A stretch of 64,000 nucleotides of DNA from Bin80 sp026709335 (GTDB lineage Bacteria; Bacteroidota; Rhodothermia; Rhodothermales; Bin80): positions 2,294,001-2,358,000 of the forward strand of contig OZ241385.1 of assembly GCA_965200825.1 (NCBI GenBank), written 5' to 3'. Both the position numbers and the translations under genes were made by a program. The notes below the pieces were generated by a model that saw only the letters and a program-made list of their open reading frames with translations, was not told the DNA's origin and searched no databases. Below, piece by piece: positions 18,633 to 28,100 of the stretch; the stretch's first letter is position 1, and the number at the start of each line of letters is the position of its first letter.

Positions 18633-18740
18633 ATGATTCGATTCTCGTTCACTGTATTTCTTGTAGCACTTCTTGCCATAGGGGCATGTCAATGCTCTGA
18701 TAAGCCAGAGCAATCTCCAGTGGAGACAGCTGTGATGTAA
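18633..18740 (+). CDS. tiny lipoprotein (35 aa)
   Basis: A 35-residue ORF with a textbook lipoprotein signal: basic start MIRFSFTVFLVALLAIGAC followed by a short acidic tail (QCSDKPEQSPVETAVM). The lipobox ends IGAC at Cys19. Only 16 residues would remain after processing. It lies 10 bp upstream of dnaG on the same strand and could be co-transcribed with it. Very small lipoproteins of this kind are easily missed; no family assignment is possible. Confidence 0.5.
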   Translation: MIRFSFTVFLVALLAIGACQCSDKPEQSPVETAVM

Positions 18741-18750
18741 GTAAGCATTG

Positions 18751-20604
18751 ATGCGGATTCCTGAACATATTGTTGAGCAGGTGCGGGACGGCGCTGATAT
18801 CCTAGGTGTTGTGGAGGATTATGTGCGGATGAAAAAGGCTGGCAATAATTACATAGGATTATGTCCGTTTCACGAAGAGAAGACAGCTTCTTTTAATGTG
18901 AGCCCTTCAAGAGGATATTTCAAATGTTTTGGATGCGGGAAGGGAGGAAATGTGATTACATTCGTGATGGAGATTGAGCGGCTTGATTTTTTGGATGCAG
19001 TGAGATGGCTGGCAGATCGGATGGGAATAGAAATTCCTGTTCAGGTAGCAGATCAGGAGGAGTTCAAAAAAAAAGAGACGATCTACAACGCTCTTCGTTT
19101 CGCCGCCGAATATTACGTAAAGAAACTTCAGGAGTCAACCATTGGCTTACCTGCCCGTGAGTATCTGGAAGCGCGTGGACTAACAGATAAAACGGCCGAA
19201 CGATTTAAGTTGGGTTATGCTCCGGATTCATGGAGTGGATTGCTCGAAGCTGCACAAACTGGGCATATTGAACCTGAAACTTTGCTCAAAGCGGGATTAG
19301 TGGCTGAGAGGGATAACGGGAGAGGGTATTATGATCGTTTTCGGAACAGGATTATGTTTCCGATTTGGTCTCATGTGGGAAAAATCATTGGGTTTGGAGG
19401 CCGAGCTTTGGCGGATGCCAAGGAGGGTACACCAAAGTATCTTAACACGCCGGAAACGGAGGTCTATCACAAGAGCTATGTTCTCTATGGTCTGTTTCAG
19501 GCCAAGCGGGTAGCTCGTCAACAGGATAAAATTCTTCTGGTGGAAGGCTATACGGATGTTTTGGCACTTGATCAGGCGGGTATTGGCTCGATCGCATGTT
19601 GCGGGACTGCACTGACACCCCAACAGGTTCAATTGCTGGGTCGCTTTGTCAAAGAAATTCAGTTACTTTATGATGCGGATACTGCAGGGGTTGATGCGAC
19701 AGAACGTGCTGTTGATGTTGTTCTCCAGAATGGTCTGGATGCAAGTGTAGTATCATTACCCGAAGGAGAGGATCCGGATTCATTCGTTCGTAGTCAGGGT
19801 GCAGATCAATTCAGGGCCTATCTTCAGACTACGACCAAAGATTGGATTGAATCCCTTTATTTGGCTGCGGATGGCAGAAATACGCTCAGTACCCTTCGCG
19901 GAAAGCTTCTGGAACTCTCCAGAATCTCCGAGCGAATTTCTTGGCTCCAGGATCAACTTCTCAAGAAATTATATATCAAGAGAGCGAGTCAATTATTTGG
20001 CGTTCTGGAGGGAGATATATGGGATGAAGTGAACAGGTATCTGAAGGGAAATCAGACATCTGGAGGGATGATTCCTAGCCAATCCGAAGAATTAGATCCT
20101 ACTGAAGAGATCCCAGAAGCCGAAAAAATGCTGTTACAACTGATGCTTGAGGAAGGGGCTCCGATGATTGAATATATCTTGAGACACATGAGCTTAGATG
20201 AATTTAGCGAAGGTGCATCCCAAAATTTAGTGGAAGCCATTATTGATTTATACCACGAGCATCAAAGAGAATCGTTGACAGCAATTCAGGGTGGACAACT
20301 TCGGGTCAATGAGCAAACTCAACAGTTGGTAGCGAATCTATTGATGCGTCAACATGAGGTTTCCAGAGGATGGGGCGAAAAAAAAATTGTCGTCCCAAAA
20401 TTGAATCAGGACGCAAAGCGTATAGCTATAGACTGTATGCGAGAGAGCAAGAGAAAGCATATTGGGGAAGAGATGGACGAATTACTGAATCAAATTCTGA
20501 ATTCAGAACAGGGTGGTGAAGATCAGCTTAAGCTACAAGAGAAATATCGTCAGAAAAGCCAACTCCTTCGTGATCTTCAAAAGGTAGAAATTTTCGGTGA
20601 CTGA
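18751..20604 (+). CDS. dnaG: DNA primase
   Basis: 617 residues from the ATG at 18751; the codon before it is an in-frame TTG. It synthesises RNA primers at the replication fork. The N-terminal zinc-binding domain reads CPFHEEKTASF and FKCFGCGKGGN (CHCC ligands, about residues 40-64). The RNA-polymerase core shows LKAGLVAERD, the RFRNRIMFPI block and the TOPRIM segment LLVEGYTDVLALDQAG with metal-binding LLYDADTAGVDA. The C-terminal DnaB-interaction region is helical and weakly conserved, as usual. No rpsU or rpoD flanks it. Confidence 0.95.
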   Translation: MRIPEHIVEQVRDGADILGVVEDYVRMKKAGNNYIGLCPFHEEKTASFNVSPSRGYFKCFGCGKGGNVITFVMEIERLDFLDAVRWLADRMGIEIPVQVADQEEFKKKETIYNALRFAAEYYVKKLQESTIGLPAREYLEARGLTDKTAERFKLGYAPDSWSGLLEAAQTGHIEPETLLKAGLVAERDNGRGYYDRFRNRIMFPIWSHVGKIIGFGGRALADAKEGTPKYLNTPETEVYHKSYVLYGLFQAKRVARQQDKILLVEGYTDVLALDQAGIGSIACCGTALTPQQVQLLGRFVKEIQLLYDADTAGVDATERAVDVVLQNGLDASVVSLPEGEDPDSFVRSQGADQFRAYLQTTTKDWIESLYLAADGRNTLSTLRGKLLELSRISERISWLQDQLLKKLYIKRASQLFGVLEGDIWDEVNRYLKGNQTSGGMIPSQSEELDPTEEIPEAEKMLLQLMLEEGAPMIEYILRHMSLDEFSEGASQNLVEAIIDLYHEHQRESLTAIQGGQLRVNEQTQQLVANLLMRQHEVSRGWGEKKIVVPKLNQDAKRIAIDCMRESKRKHIGEEMDELLNQILNSEQGGEDQLKLQEKYRQKSQLLRDLQKVEIFGD

Positions 20605-20925
20605 GTATTTCGGGTAGGAGAATTTGGGAATATCCAGTATAGAACCCACTTGATCAGGCTCGTTTCTTACGAAGAGAAGAGTGTCCCGCAACTTTTTGGT
20701 CAGGCACGTGAGTTGGAATATTAGCATGCAAACCTTAAGATCTTTTTGAATGGATATTTGATACTGTGATACAACCCTCCGGCCGCTCGGTATTCCAAGC
20801 TACCAGTACAAAATCAGTATTTATTCCAGGCTACATGCGAATGGATTGCCTATATTTGAACCAGAACAATCCGGTTGAGCATCTAATTGAACTGTGCACT
20901 TCTAACACATTTTTATGGATGAGAG
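20605..20925. other. intergenic region downstream of dnaG
   Basis: No gene seen. It contains a segment at 20745-20763 (TTTGAATGGATATTTGATA) that closely resembles the start of the tandem repeat on the other side of the next gene (TTTGATGGTTATTTGATA), so the AlbA-type gene is flanked by related sequence. Confidence 0.35.
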
Positions 20926-22401
20926 ATGATCGGCTCTATTGACATCCCTGCTTTGGTGAAGCGACTATGCCAGCATCCCAGAGAAATGGAATGGCTTGAG
21001 TTCAAAACCAGTCATATTCAGCCTGAAAAACTGGGCCAGAATATTTCAGCGATCGCCAATGCAGTTGCAATTGCCGAAAGATCTTATGGGTACATTGTTT
21101 GGGGGGTGCATGACGACAACCACCAAATTATCGGGACAAAGTTTAATCCTGACTTAAAAAAAGTGAATCGAGATGATCTTGATCATTGGTTATCCCACAG
21201 GCTAAAACCTTCAACAGATTTTCGTTTTTATAATGATAGTGTAGATGGTAAGCCTGTAGTTGTATTAATCATTGCCGGTGCTGATCATTTGCCGGTCAGA
21301 TTTAATAATGAGGCGTATATCCGCATAGGATCTCATACTAGAAGGCTCAACGATTTTCCGGACAAGGAGAAGTTGCTCTGGCGGTTATTGGATACTAGGG
21401 TATTCGAAGATGAAATTGCTATTGAGAGGGTCAAAGGTGATGAAGTTCTTCAGCTGCTGGATTACGAGTCTTATTTTGTTTTGGCAAAGATTCCTATGGC
21501 TCGGGGAAAGTTGGCTATATTGCAGGCACTGCAAAGGGAACAGTTTATTCTTCAACGTGATGACGGTGGCTGGGACATTTTGAACTTGGGTGCCTTGGCA
21601 TTCGCCCGAAACCTGGGAGATGTACCTTCATTGCGTCGCAAGCCTGCGAGAATCGTTCGGTATTCTGGCCCGGGTAGATGGTCTCAGAGTCTGGAGGAAG
21701 AGCCGACAACAGGCTATGCTTCGGGATTTTCTGTGATTATGGATTGCATAAACAGGCTTATCCCGTATAATGAAACCTTCAATGGTGGATTAAGAAAAGA
21801 GGAGCCGCGTTTTCCTGAAATCTCCGTTCGAGAAGTAATTGCAAATGCCCTGATTCATCAGGATTTGACTGCTAGGGGGGCTGGACCATTGATAGAGATT
21901 TTTGAAGACCGCATAGAGGTTCTGAATCCTGGCGAACCCTTGATTGACTCTAAACTTTTTATCAGCGCTCCTCCCAAGTCACGCAATGAGTCATTGGCAA
22001 GACTTCTTCGTCGATTTGGCATCTGTGAAGAACGTGGCATCGGGTGGGATAAAATTGCTCACGAGATTGAAATATTACGGCTACCGGCGCCGAGGATTGA
22101 AGTCATCAGTGACAACACAAGAGTCACACTTTATGCTGCAAAACCGTTATCTAAAATGAGTCTGGCAGATCGTGTAGAGGCAGTCTACCTGCACGCCTGT
22201 TTGCAGTACGTTAATCATGAAAATGTGACAAATACGACCATCCGAAATCGATTTGGTTTGGACCCCAAAAATAGTGCGAAGGCATCAAGGTTCTTGGCAG
22301 AGGCTGTGGCTGCTGGAGCTATTGTGTCAACAGATCAGAATTCAGGCCGAAAATTCACAAAGTATCTACCGTATTGGTCACAGGATTCTGTTGATCTTTA
22401 A
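20926..22401 (+). CDS. AlbA_2/schlafen-type ATP-binding putative transcriptional regulator
   Basis: 491 residues. The N-terminal domain is the AlbA_2 (schlafen-like) fold: EMEWLEFKTSHIQPEKLGQN, YGYIVWGVHDDNHQIIGT and AYIRIGSHTRRL. The middle contains a HATPase_c_4-like region (VREVIANALIHQDLT, NPGEPLIDSKLF, RRFGICEERGIGWDKI). The C-terminus appears to be a winged-helix-like segment. Such proteins are usually annotated as ATP-binding regulators and are frequent in mobile or defence-associated islands. It is monocistronic and followed by an 87-bp tandem repeat. Function unproven. Confidence 0.8.
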   Translation: MIGSIDIPALVKRLCQHPREMEWLEFKTSHIQPEKLGQNISAIANAVAIAERSYGYIVWGVHDDNHQIIGTKFNPDLKKVNRDDLDHWLSHRLKPSTDFRFYNDSVDGKPVVVLIIAGADHLPVRFNNEAYIRIGSHTRRLNDFPDKEKLLWRLLDTRVFEDEIAIERVKGDEVLQLLDYESYFVLAKIPMARGKLAILQALQREQFILQRDDGGWDILNLGALAFARNLGDVPSLRRKPARIVRYSGPGRWSQSLEEEPTTGYASGFSVIMDCINRLIPYNETFNGGLRKEEPRFPEISVREVIANALIHQDLTARGAGPLIEIFEDRIEVLNPGEPLIDSKLFISAPPKSRNESLARLLRRFGICEERGIGWDKIAHEIEILRLPAPRIEVISDNTRVTLYAAKPLSKMSLADRVEAVYLHACLQYVNHENVTNTTIRNRFGLDPKNSAKASRFLAEAVAAGAIVSTDQNSGRKFTKYLPYWSQDSVDL

Positions 22402-22436
22402 CGTGCGGCGTTATACGCTACCTGCAGCATATAATC

Positions 22437-22625
22437 TTATTTGATGGTTATTTGATAGAATCACGGTTTTGGGAGAAAAAAAAGCTTTTTTGTGACTCTG
22501 GAATGCCTGTAGAGTAGAATGCTTTATTTGATGGTTATTTGATAGAACCGCGGTTTTGCGGGAAAAAGGAGCATTTTTGTGACTCTGGATCGCTCTAGAG
22601 CAGAATGCCTTATTCGATGGTTATG
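22437..22625. repeat. 87-bp tandem repeat, two full copies and a partial third
   Basis: Copies start at 22437, 22524 and 22610 with TTATTTGATGGTTATTTGAT or a close variant. Each full copy then has CGGTTTTG, a purine-rich A-tract next to a T-tract, TGTGACTCTGGA and AGAATGC. The third copy diverges after about 20 bp. The A/T tract and a dyad near CTCTAGAG could form structure. The remainder of the 22402-22808 gap shows no gene. Confidence 0.75.
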
Positions 22626-22808
22626 ATTTTGATTAAAACGAGGGTGCTATTCTGCGAATCAGCCTGTATTCAGTCATGGATTCAGGCAAGTCCCTTTCCT
22701 GAACCTGTCTCCAGTCCCAAATTCTTTTTCACTAGATTTGTTGAGATCCCATAAAGCTTTGTCACCGGTAGAAAACATGTTACACTTAACAAACGAGGAC
22801 ATCAAGAA

Positions 22809-23204
22809 ATGAGAATCAACTTAGCCAGCATCTTCGTGGACGATCAGCAGAAAGCACTTCGTTTCTACACAGAAACGCTTAGGTTTCAACTCAAGCACAA
22901 TATCCCTATGGGAAAGTACGCGTGGATTACTGTGGTGTCCGAGGAAGTCCCAGAGGGGACCGAGTTGGTACTTGAACCTGCTGAACACCCTGCGGTCGGT
23001 CCATTCAGGAAGGCGCTCATAGATGACGGAATCCCTTATACATCCTTTGCGGTTGACGATATCGAAGCCGAGCACGAGTGCCTCGTGGCGAAGGGCGTGC
23101 GATTTATGCAGCCACCAATCGACCTTGGGAATGTCATCACTGCAATTTTCGACGATACATGCGGCAATCTGATCCAAATTATGGAAGAGAAATCTCAACC
23201 ATAA
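22809..23204 (+). CDS. VOC-family (glyoxalase/bleomycin-resistance fold) protein
   Basis: 131 residues with two beta-alpha-beta-beta-beta units. The first begins LASIFVDDQQKALRFYTETL and the second TSFAVDDIEAEHECLVAKGV, ending DTCGNLIQIMEE. The terminal Glu/Gln-type metal positions of the fold are plausible (NLIQIMEE), so it may be a metal-dependent lyase or dioxygenase-like protein, but substrate cannot be told. An ATG preceded by GAGGACATCAAGAA gives a good ribosome site. It stands alone between the repeat region and the dnaE operon's end. Confidence 0.8.
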   Translation: MRINLASIFVDDQQKALRFYTETLRFQLKHNIPMGKYAWITVVSEEVPEGTELVLEPAEHPAVGPFRKALIDDGIPYTSFAVDDIEAEHECLVAKGVRFMQPPIDLGNVITAIFDDTCGNLIQIMEEKSQP

Positions 23205-23298
23205 TACTCCTAATTCCAGTTAGTTACAGGACACATCAAGACAGTGATGTTATGCCCGTTAGTTAGACCTGGACGTGAGTATTCCTGTGCAGAGGGGG

Positions 23299-23715
23299 TC
23301 AGTAGTAGCGCTCAAGACGTTCCGGTATTCTGGTATCATATTGCTTGGGGATCCAGTAGGTTTCTGAATCTGGATCAAGTTTACGACGAAGTGGGTCTCT
23401 GCCCAAAAGTCGCATGAGCAGGCCAGTGGGAATAAACAGGAACACAAAGATCCCGAACAATAGAATGCGAGTCATAATAAAGCCCAAAATGATGGCCAGC
23501 ATCATCCACGGTTTGTACAGAGGTCCCAAGAGCTTCGGAGCAAGCATTCCGATAATGAACAGCAGAATTCCGGCACTCGCAGCGACAATAATTCCCGAAA
23601 TGTCACGCCAGTAAAGGATTCCCGCAATGACCAGCAGCGCAAGTCCGATCGTAATCCCAAACCAGCGGAGTTGCCGTGTTCCTGTATCAAGTGATCGAAT
23701 TTCCTCACGCAACAT
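23299..23715 (-). CDS. SxtJ-like small membrane protein
   Basis: 138 residues from the ATG at 23715. It has four hydrophobic helices (about residues 20-35, 40-60, 65-85, 85-105) and a polar tail ending RIPERLERYY. The segment FIPTGLLMRLLGRDPLRRK with following DPDSETYWIPK matches the SxtJ family, found beside carbamoyltransferase genes but of unknown function. It is the last gene of the dnaE chain, and its start overlaps the preceding amidotransferase stop by 11 bp. A longer reading upstream would run inside that gene and is rejected. Confidence 0.75.
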   Translation of the reverse strand: MLREEIRSLDTGTRQLRWFGITIGLALLVIAGILYWRDISGIIVAASAGILLFIIGMLAPKLLGPLYKPWMMLAIILGFIMTRILLFGIFVFLFIPTGLLMRLLGRDPLRRKLDPDSETYWIPKQYDTRIPERLERYY

Positions 23716-24391
23716 GATTATACTCCAAGGCTTGCTGTATGAGGTTTCTGAATAAAAATTGTGCATCCATTCGTTCAGGGTGAAATTGAACACCAATATG
23801 AATGCCATCCGAGCGTTCAATGGCCTCAACTGAACCATCGGAGCTCCGGGCGCTGACCATATAACCGGTTCCCGGATCATGTACGGCTTGGAAATGACGA
23901 GAATTTACCTCACGAATATTAGAATCCCAGATTTGTGCCAGGTAAGTATTTTGGACAATTTCGATCGGATGGTTACACGCTCCTCGTTTTTCACTGTGAG
24001 CAAATGCCCCTTCAACCTGCTTTTCAACGTCTGAAACCAATGATCCACCAGCTCGGACGCAGAGTAGCTGCATCCCATAGCAAATGCCCAAAATGGGTAA
24101 ATTTTGTTGCTTGGCAGCATCCAGAATGAAGTTGTCCGATTCCCAACGCTTAGAGCTGACAGGATTGAGTCGAGTAGGAAAGCCTCCGATTGAGTTTGCC
24201 ATAATTCCCGGGCCTCCGGGAACGATCAGCCCTTGAATCAAGTTGCAAAATTGCTCTGCTTCACTGGCAGAAGTGATGATGGGTAACAGCACAGGCAGCC
24301 CGTGTGCTCTTTGAACCGCATTCACATAAGTATAATCGAGTCGCTGCTGTTCGTCTTCAAAAGATGTCGTAATGCCGATCAGTGGGTTCAT
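23705..24391 (-). CDS. class I glutamine amidotransferase-like hydrolase (peptidase C26, PuuD-type)
   Basis: 228 residues. The nucleophile elbow is ILGICYGMQLLCV (Cys about residue 103) and the histidine is in VQFHPERMDAQF with the trailing glutamate two residues later. The N-terminus NPLIGITTSFEDEQQRLDYTYVNAVQRAHG is typical of gamma-glutamyl-gamma-aminobutyrate hydrolases. It would hydrolyse a gamma-glutamyl amide. The gene overlaps the Smr gene upstream by 4 bp and the SxtJ-like gene downstream by 11 bp. Substrate is inferred from family only. Confidence 0.85.
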   Translation of the reverse strand: MNPLIGITTSFEDEQQRLDYTYVNAVQRAHGLPVLLPIITSASEAEQFCNLIQGLIVPGGPGIMANSIGGFPTRLNPVSSKRWESDNFILDAAKQQNLPILGICYGMQLLCVRAGGSLVSDVEKQVEGAFAHSEKRGACNHPIEIVQNTYLAQIWDSNIREVNSRHFQAVHDPGTGYMVSARSSDGSVEAIERSDGIHIGVQFHPERMDAQFLFRNLIQQALEYNHVA

Positions 24392-24720
24392 CGCTTTCGG
24401 ATCATATGTAGGGTAATTCGTCCGGGGGGATGTCGATTTCCCAATCTTCTCAGAGCAACAATCATATGACCATCGGCCTTGAAGGTACCACTCACATGCA
24501 TGGTGAGCTGTCCTCCATCAATCATGTTTGATAATGCTGATTTAATAGTTCTCTTTCCGGGAGCTGATGTTGACATTCCATGAATCAATCGCACGGAGTT
24601 TCGTCCATGACGAACGGATTCAATAATCAGCCGGCGGGCAAGATTTAATGCCTCGTCTACAGTACATCCATGTAAATCAAGTTCCGGACGATTGCCGTCA
24701 TCTGTAAGTCGGGGTTTCAT
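24388..24720 (-). CDS. Smr-domain protein
   Basis: 110 residues consisting of one Smr domain (the MutS2 C-terminal nuclease-like fold). The two diagnostic blocks are ELDLHGCTVDEALNLA and VRLIHGMSTSAPGKRTIK, the latter corresponding to the usual 'HGKGxGxLR' loop with an altered middle. Smr domains nick DNA or cleave RNA, so a nucleic-acid processing role is plausible. It overlaps its neighbours by 4 bp on both sides. The altered loop makes catalytic activity uncertain. Confidence 0.83.
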   Translation of the reverse strand: MKPRLTDDGNRPELDLHGCTVDEALNLARRLIIESVRHGRNSVRLIHGMSTSAPGKRTIKSALSNMIDGGQLTMHVSGTFKADGHMIVALRRLGNRHPPGRITLHMIRKR

Positions 24721-25139
24721 GATAGATGTGGTGGCTTAAAGTAGTTCTCAACCCAGATCTTGATCTGATCTCTTACACGTCGGAATGCTATCATTTTTTC
24801 TTCATCTGATCCTATGATGGCACGAGGGTCTTCAAAGCGGCGATGAACATTCACCCTGGCAGGAACGAAAGGGCAGTTTTCCTGTGCAGAATTACAGACT
24901 GTAACAACCGTATCCAAATGGATGGATAGGAATTCACGGACATCTTTAGAAGAATGATGTCGAATGTCAATTCCAATTTCGCCCAGAGCGCGAATTGCAA
25001 AGGGGCTGACCTCTCCAGGTTCAGTTCCCGCACTGTGAACTTCATAGTGATTTCCATAAAGATGCCTGAGTAATCCTTCAGCCATCTGAGAACGAGATGA
25101 ATTGTGGGTACAGACAAAGAGCACGATCAATTTATTCAT
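24717..25139 (-). CDS. low-molecular-weight phosphatase-fold arsenate reductase-like protein
   Basis: 140 residues from the ATG at 25139, which overlaps the dnaE stop by 8 bp. The P-loop is VCTHNSSRSQMAEG, and two further cysteines lie in VTVCNSAQENCPFVP, the triple-Cys arrangement of thioredoxin-coupled ArsC (pI258 type). It probably reduces arsenate to arsenite using a Cys relay. No arsenite pump or arsR repressor lies nearby, so the role could be a more general phosphatase. The longer frame to 25241 is a read-back into dnaE. Confidence 0.85.
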   Translation of the reverse strand: MNKLIVLFVCTHNSSRSQMAEGLLRHLYGNHYEVHSAGTEPGEVSPFAIRALGEIGIDIRHHSSKDVREFLSIHLDTVVTVCNSAQENCPFVPARVNVHRRFEDPRAIIGSDEEKMIAFRRVRDQIKIWVENYFKPPHLS

Positions 25140-28100
25140 GATTCTTTCTTTCTCTCCACTCGAGATAGACGCGTTGTGGCCCAAAAGTAGATGAGAGGAC
25201 TGACATGATCTCCGCCCCCGCTTCCACGCTGATACTTTCACTCACAAATCGAAGGGTTTGGTTCTTTGAGTTGATTGTAAAGAAAAGTTTCTTATCTCCA
25301 GGATTGTTTCTGCAGGCCTTAATGAAATCTTTCAAATCTTTGTCGTCGAGATGCTCAAAATCCAGGCTGATGACAATATTATCAAGAAGTTCGCCTCGCA
25401 CCGAACTCAGTGGAGTGATGCGTCGAACCAGGATTTTGGGGAATCCGCCGCTTTCTTCAATCTCTCCTGAGACCATGACCGGGATGTTTTCCTGGAGGTG
25501 TTCTTCTACCTCGGAATGTGTCGAGGGAAAGCAGATGAGTTCAACCTGTCCTGTCCGGTCTTCCAGAGTAGAGGACGACATGGACTCTCCCCTCCGCGTT
25601 TTTCTAAGCTTCACCTGAGTGATAACCCCACAGACAGTTCGATAGGGTTTTTCTCCGTTTCGAGCAAGAAGGGAGAGATCTGCCAGCTTAACATTCGAAC
25701 AGGAACGCTCTTCAATTTCCCAGCCATCTAATGGGTGCCCTGAAAAATAAAAACCGGCTAGTTCCCGCTCCACTGCCAGAATTTTACTATGTGACCATTC
25801 TTCACATTCTGGAAGTTTGGGTTCCGGCATTTGGGAGTTTGAATCTTCCTCGGCAAACAGAAATCCTTGCCCGATTTGTTCATCTCGTTGGGCATTTTCG
25901 GCATAATGAATTGCCAAGTCAAGCGCCTCAATGATCTGTGCACGGTGGTTTCCAAACCTGTCTAATGCTCCCACACGTGCGAGAGAATCCAATGATTTTT
26001 TATTTAGAATATGCAGATCAAGGCGTTTCACAAACTGAAAGAGGCTGTCCGCAGGCCCGAACTCATTCCTGATTGCCACGATATGATCTACGGCCGCTCG
26101 GGCAACTCCCTTGACAGAAGAGAGGCCAAAATGAATGATCCCATCCTGATCTACCGAAAAATCTTCTTTGCTGTGGGTCACAGATGGAGGTTGAGGTTGT
26201 AGGCCTAAACGTTTGGCTTCATCCAATATTGAAATGAATTTCTTGGAATCTCCCGACACATTAGATAGAACTGCGGCCATAAACTCGGCAGGGTAGTTGG
26301 CTTTAAGATATGCAGTATGGTATGCAACGAGAGAGTAGGCAACACTATGACTATTATGCACCACGAAACCATTTGCAAGATAGTTGTGGTTTTCCTCCAC
26401 GGTTAGATCATAGGTATGAGCTTGGCCAGCAGGAATGATTTCCACAATACTGTCCCAAGTGATTTGCACTCCGGTTTCCAAGACGCAGGAATCTTCTCCA
26501 TCGTAATCATCATGTGAATCCGTGGATGCGATGGTTGCAATTTTGTCACCAGGAGCAAGAGCGGATAGATGCTGCCAACCCCCATGTACACGAAATCGGT
26601 GGTTAGACGTTGCGCGAATGTATCGCCCATTCCGAGTGATCAATTCAAAAACCGGTTTGAATCCATTGTAGTAAACGGCTTCTACATTCCGGGGGGCCAG
26701 GAAGCCATCATCCGTGAGTGCGTAAACAAGAAACCCCTCCCATCCGTCTTCATGGAGTTGGCGAACCGTCACCTGAGTTCCCAGGGTAGCGTTCGTAATC
26801 AGAGTTGACTCCTCGATACATTTGTTGAATCCGTAACCGGCAAACTTGTCCATCATGTCGAAGACCTCGTTTGCAGTCTCCTGAGAGACTCCATTCTCTC
26901 CGGCTCCTGCGACAAATTTGTTGCGCTGCGCCTCCATTTCGGATTTTTTCTTTTTCCCCATTGCTCGCCGTAAAATATCCGCTGCACCGAGGGAGTATCC
27001 CGCCATGACCTGTGCCATCTGCATTACCTGCTCCTGAAAAACAGGGATTCCGTAGGTGGGTTTTAGGACTGCTTCCAGGGATTCGTGTGGATACTGTACT
27101 TCTTCCTGTCCGTGTTTGCGGCGAATATAGTTCGGAATAAGGTCCATGGGCCCGGGGCGATAGAGGGCGTTCATGGCAATTAGATCATCCAGTGAGGTAG
27201 GTTTCAATTGAACGAGCCATTTTCGCATTCCATCCGATTCAAACTGGAAGATTGCATTTGTATCGCCGCGCTGAAAGAGCTCAAACGTAGACATGTCGTC
27301 CAAAGGGAGTGCATCCATATCAGGTGCACTGCCGGTTCGATCTTTGATGAGCGAACAAGTATCATTGATGATAGTCAGCGTAGAGAGTCCAAGAAAATCC
27401 ATTTTGAGCAGACCAAAATCTTCTACCCATTCTCCCGAATACTGAGTTGTAAGTATCTGTTCGTCTTTATTTTTTGTAGTCGCCACTGGAACATAGTTAC
27501 TTACTGTGCCAGGTGCTATAATGACACCAGCAGCATGGACACCGGTATGTCGGACACACCCCTCTAGGGCTCGGGAAGCTCTGAGCAGGTCCTGAATATC
27601 TTTTCTGTCGGATTTTGCTAATTCTTTCAGCTCCGCAACAGACTTCAGCGCTACATCTAGGCTGATTTTGCCTTCGGGGATAGATTTAGCAATTTTGTCG
27701 ACTTCCTTGAGCGGGATCTTGAGGACACGCGCCACGTCCCGAACAACAGTACGTGCCCCCATAGTTCCGAATGTTACAATTTGACTCACGTTTTGTCGTC
27801 CATATTTCTTTACCACATAATCGATCACCTTTCCACGGCCATGATCGTCAAAGTCAATATCAATGTCCGGCATGGAGAGGCGCTCCGGGTTCAGGAAGCG
27901 TTCAAAAAGCAAATCATATTTGAGTGGATCTACATTTGTAATCCCAAGGCAATATGCAACAGCGCTGCCGGCGGCTGATCCGCGCCCGGGTCCAACAGAT
28001 ACTCCCATTTCACGGGCTGCAGTAGTAAAATCTTGTACAATGAGGAAGTAGCCGGCGTAATTCATTTCCCGAATGACCCCCAACTCGTATAGGAGGCGAG

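Noticed and set aside
22437..22625. CRISPR array
   Set aside because: The unit is 87 bp with no short repeat/unique spacer pattern and no cas genes nearby.
23716..23880. Longer start for the SxtJ-like gene
   Set aside because: The extra sequence lies wholly inside the amidotransferase gene and has no family match.
25132..25241. Longer start for the ArsC-like gene
   Set aside because: It would run 100 bp inside dnaE with no ribosome site; ATG at 25139 fits the family length.
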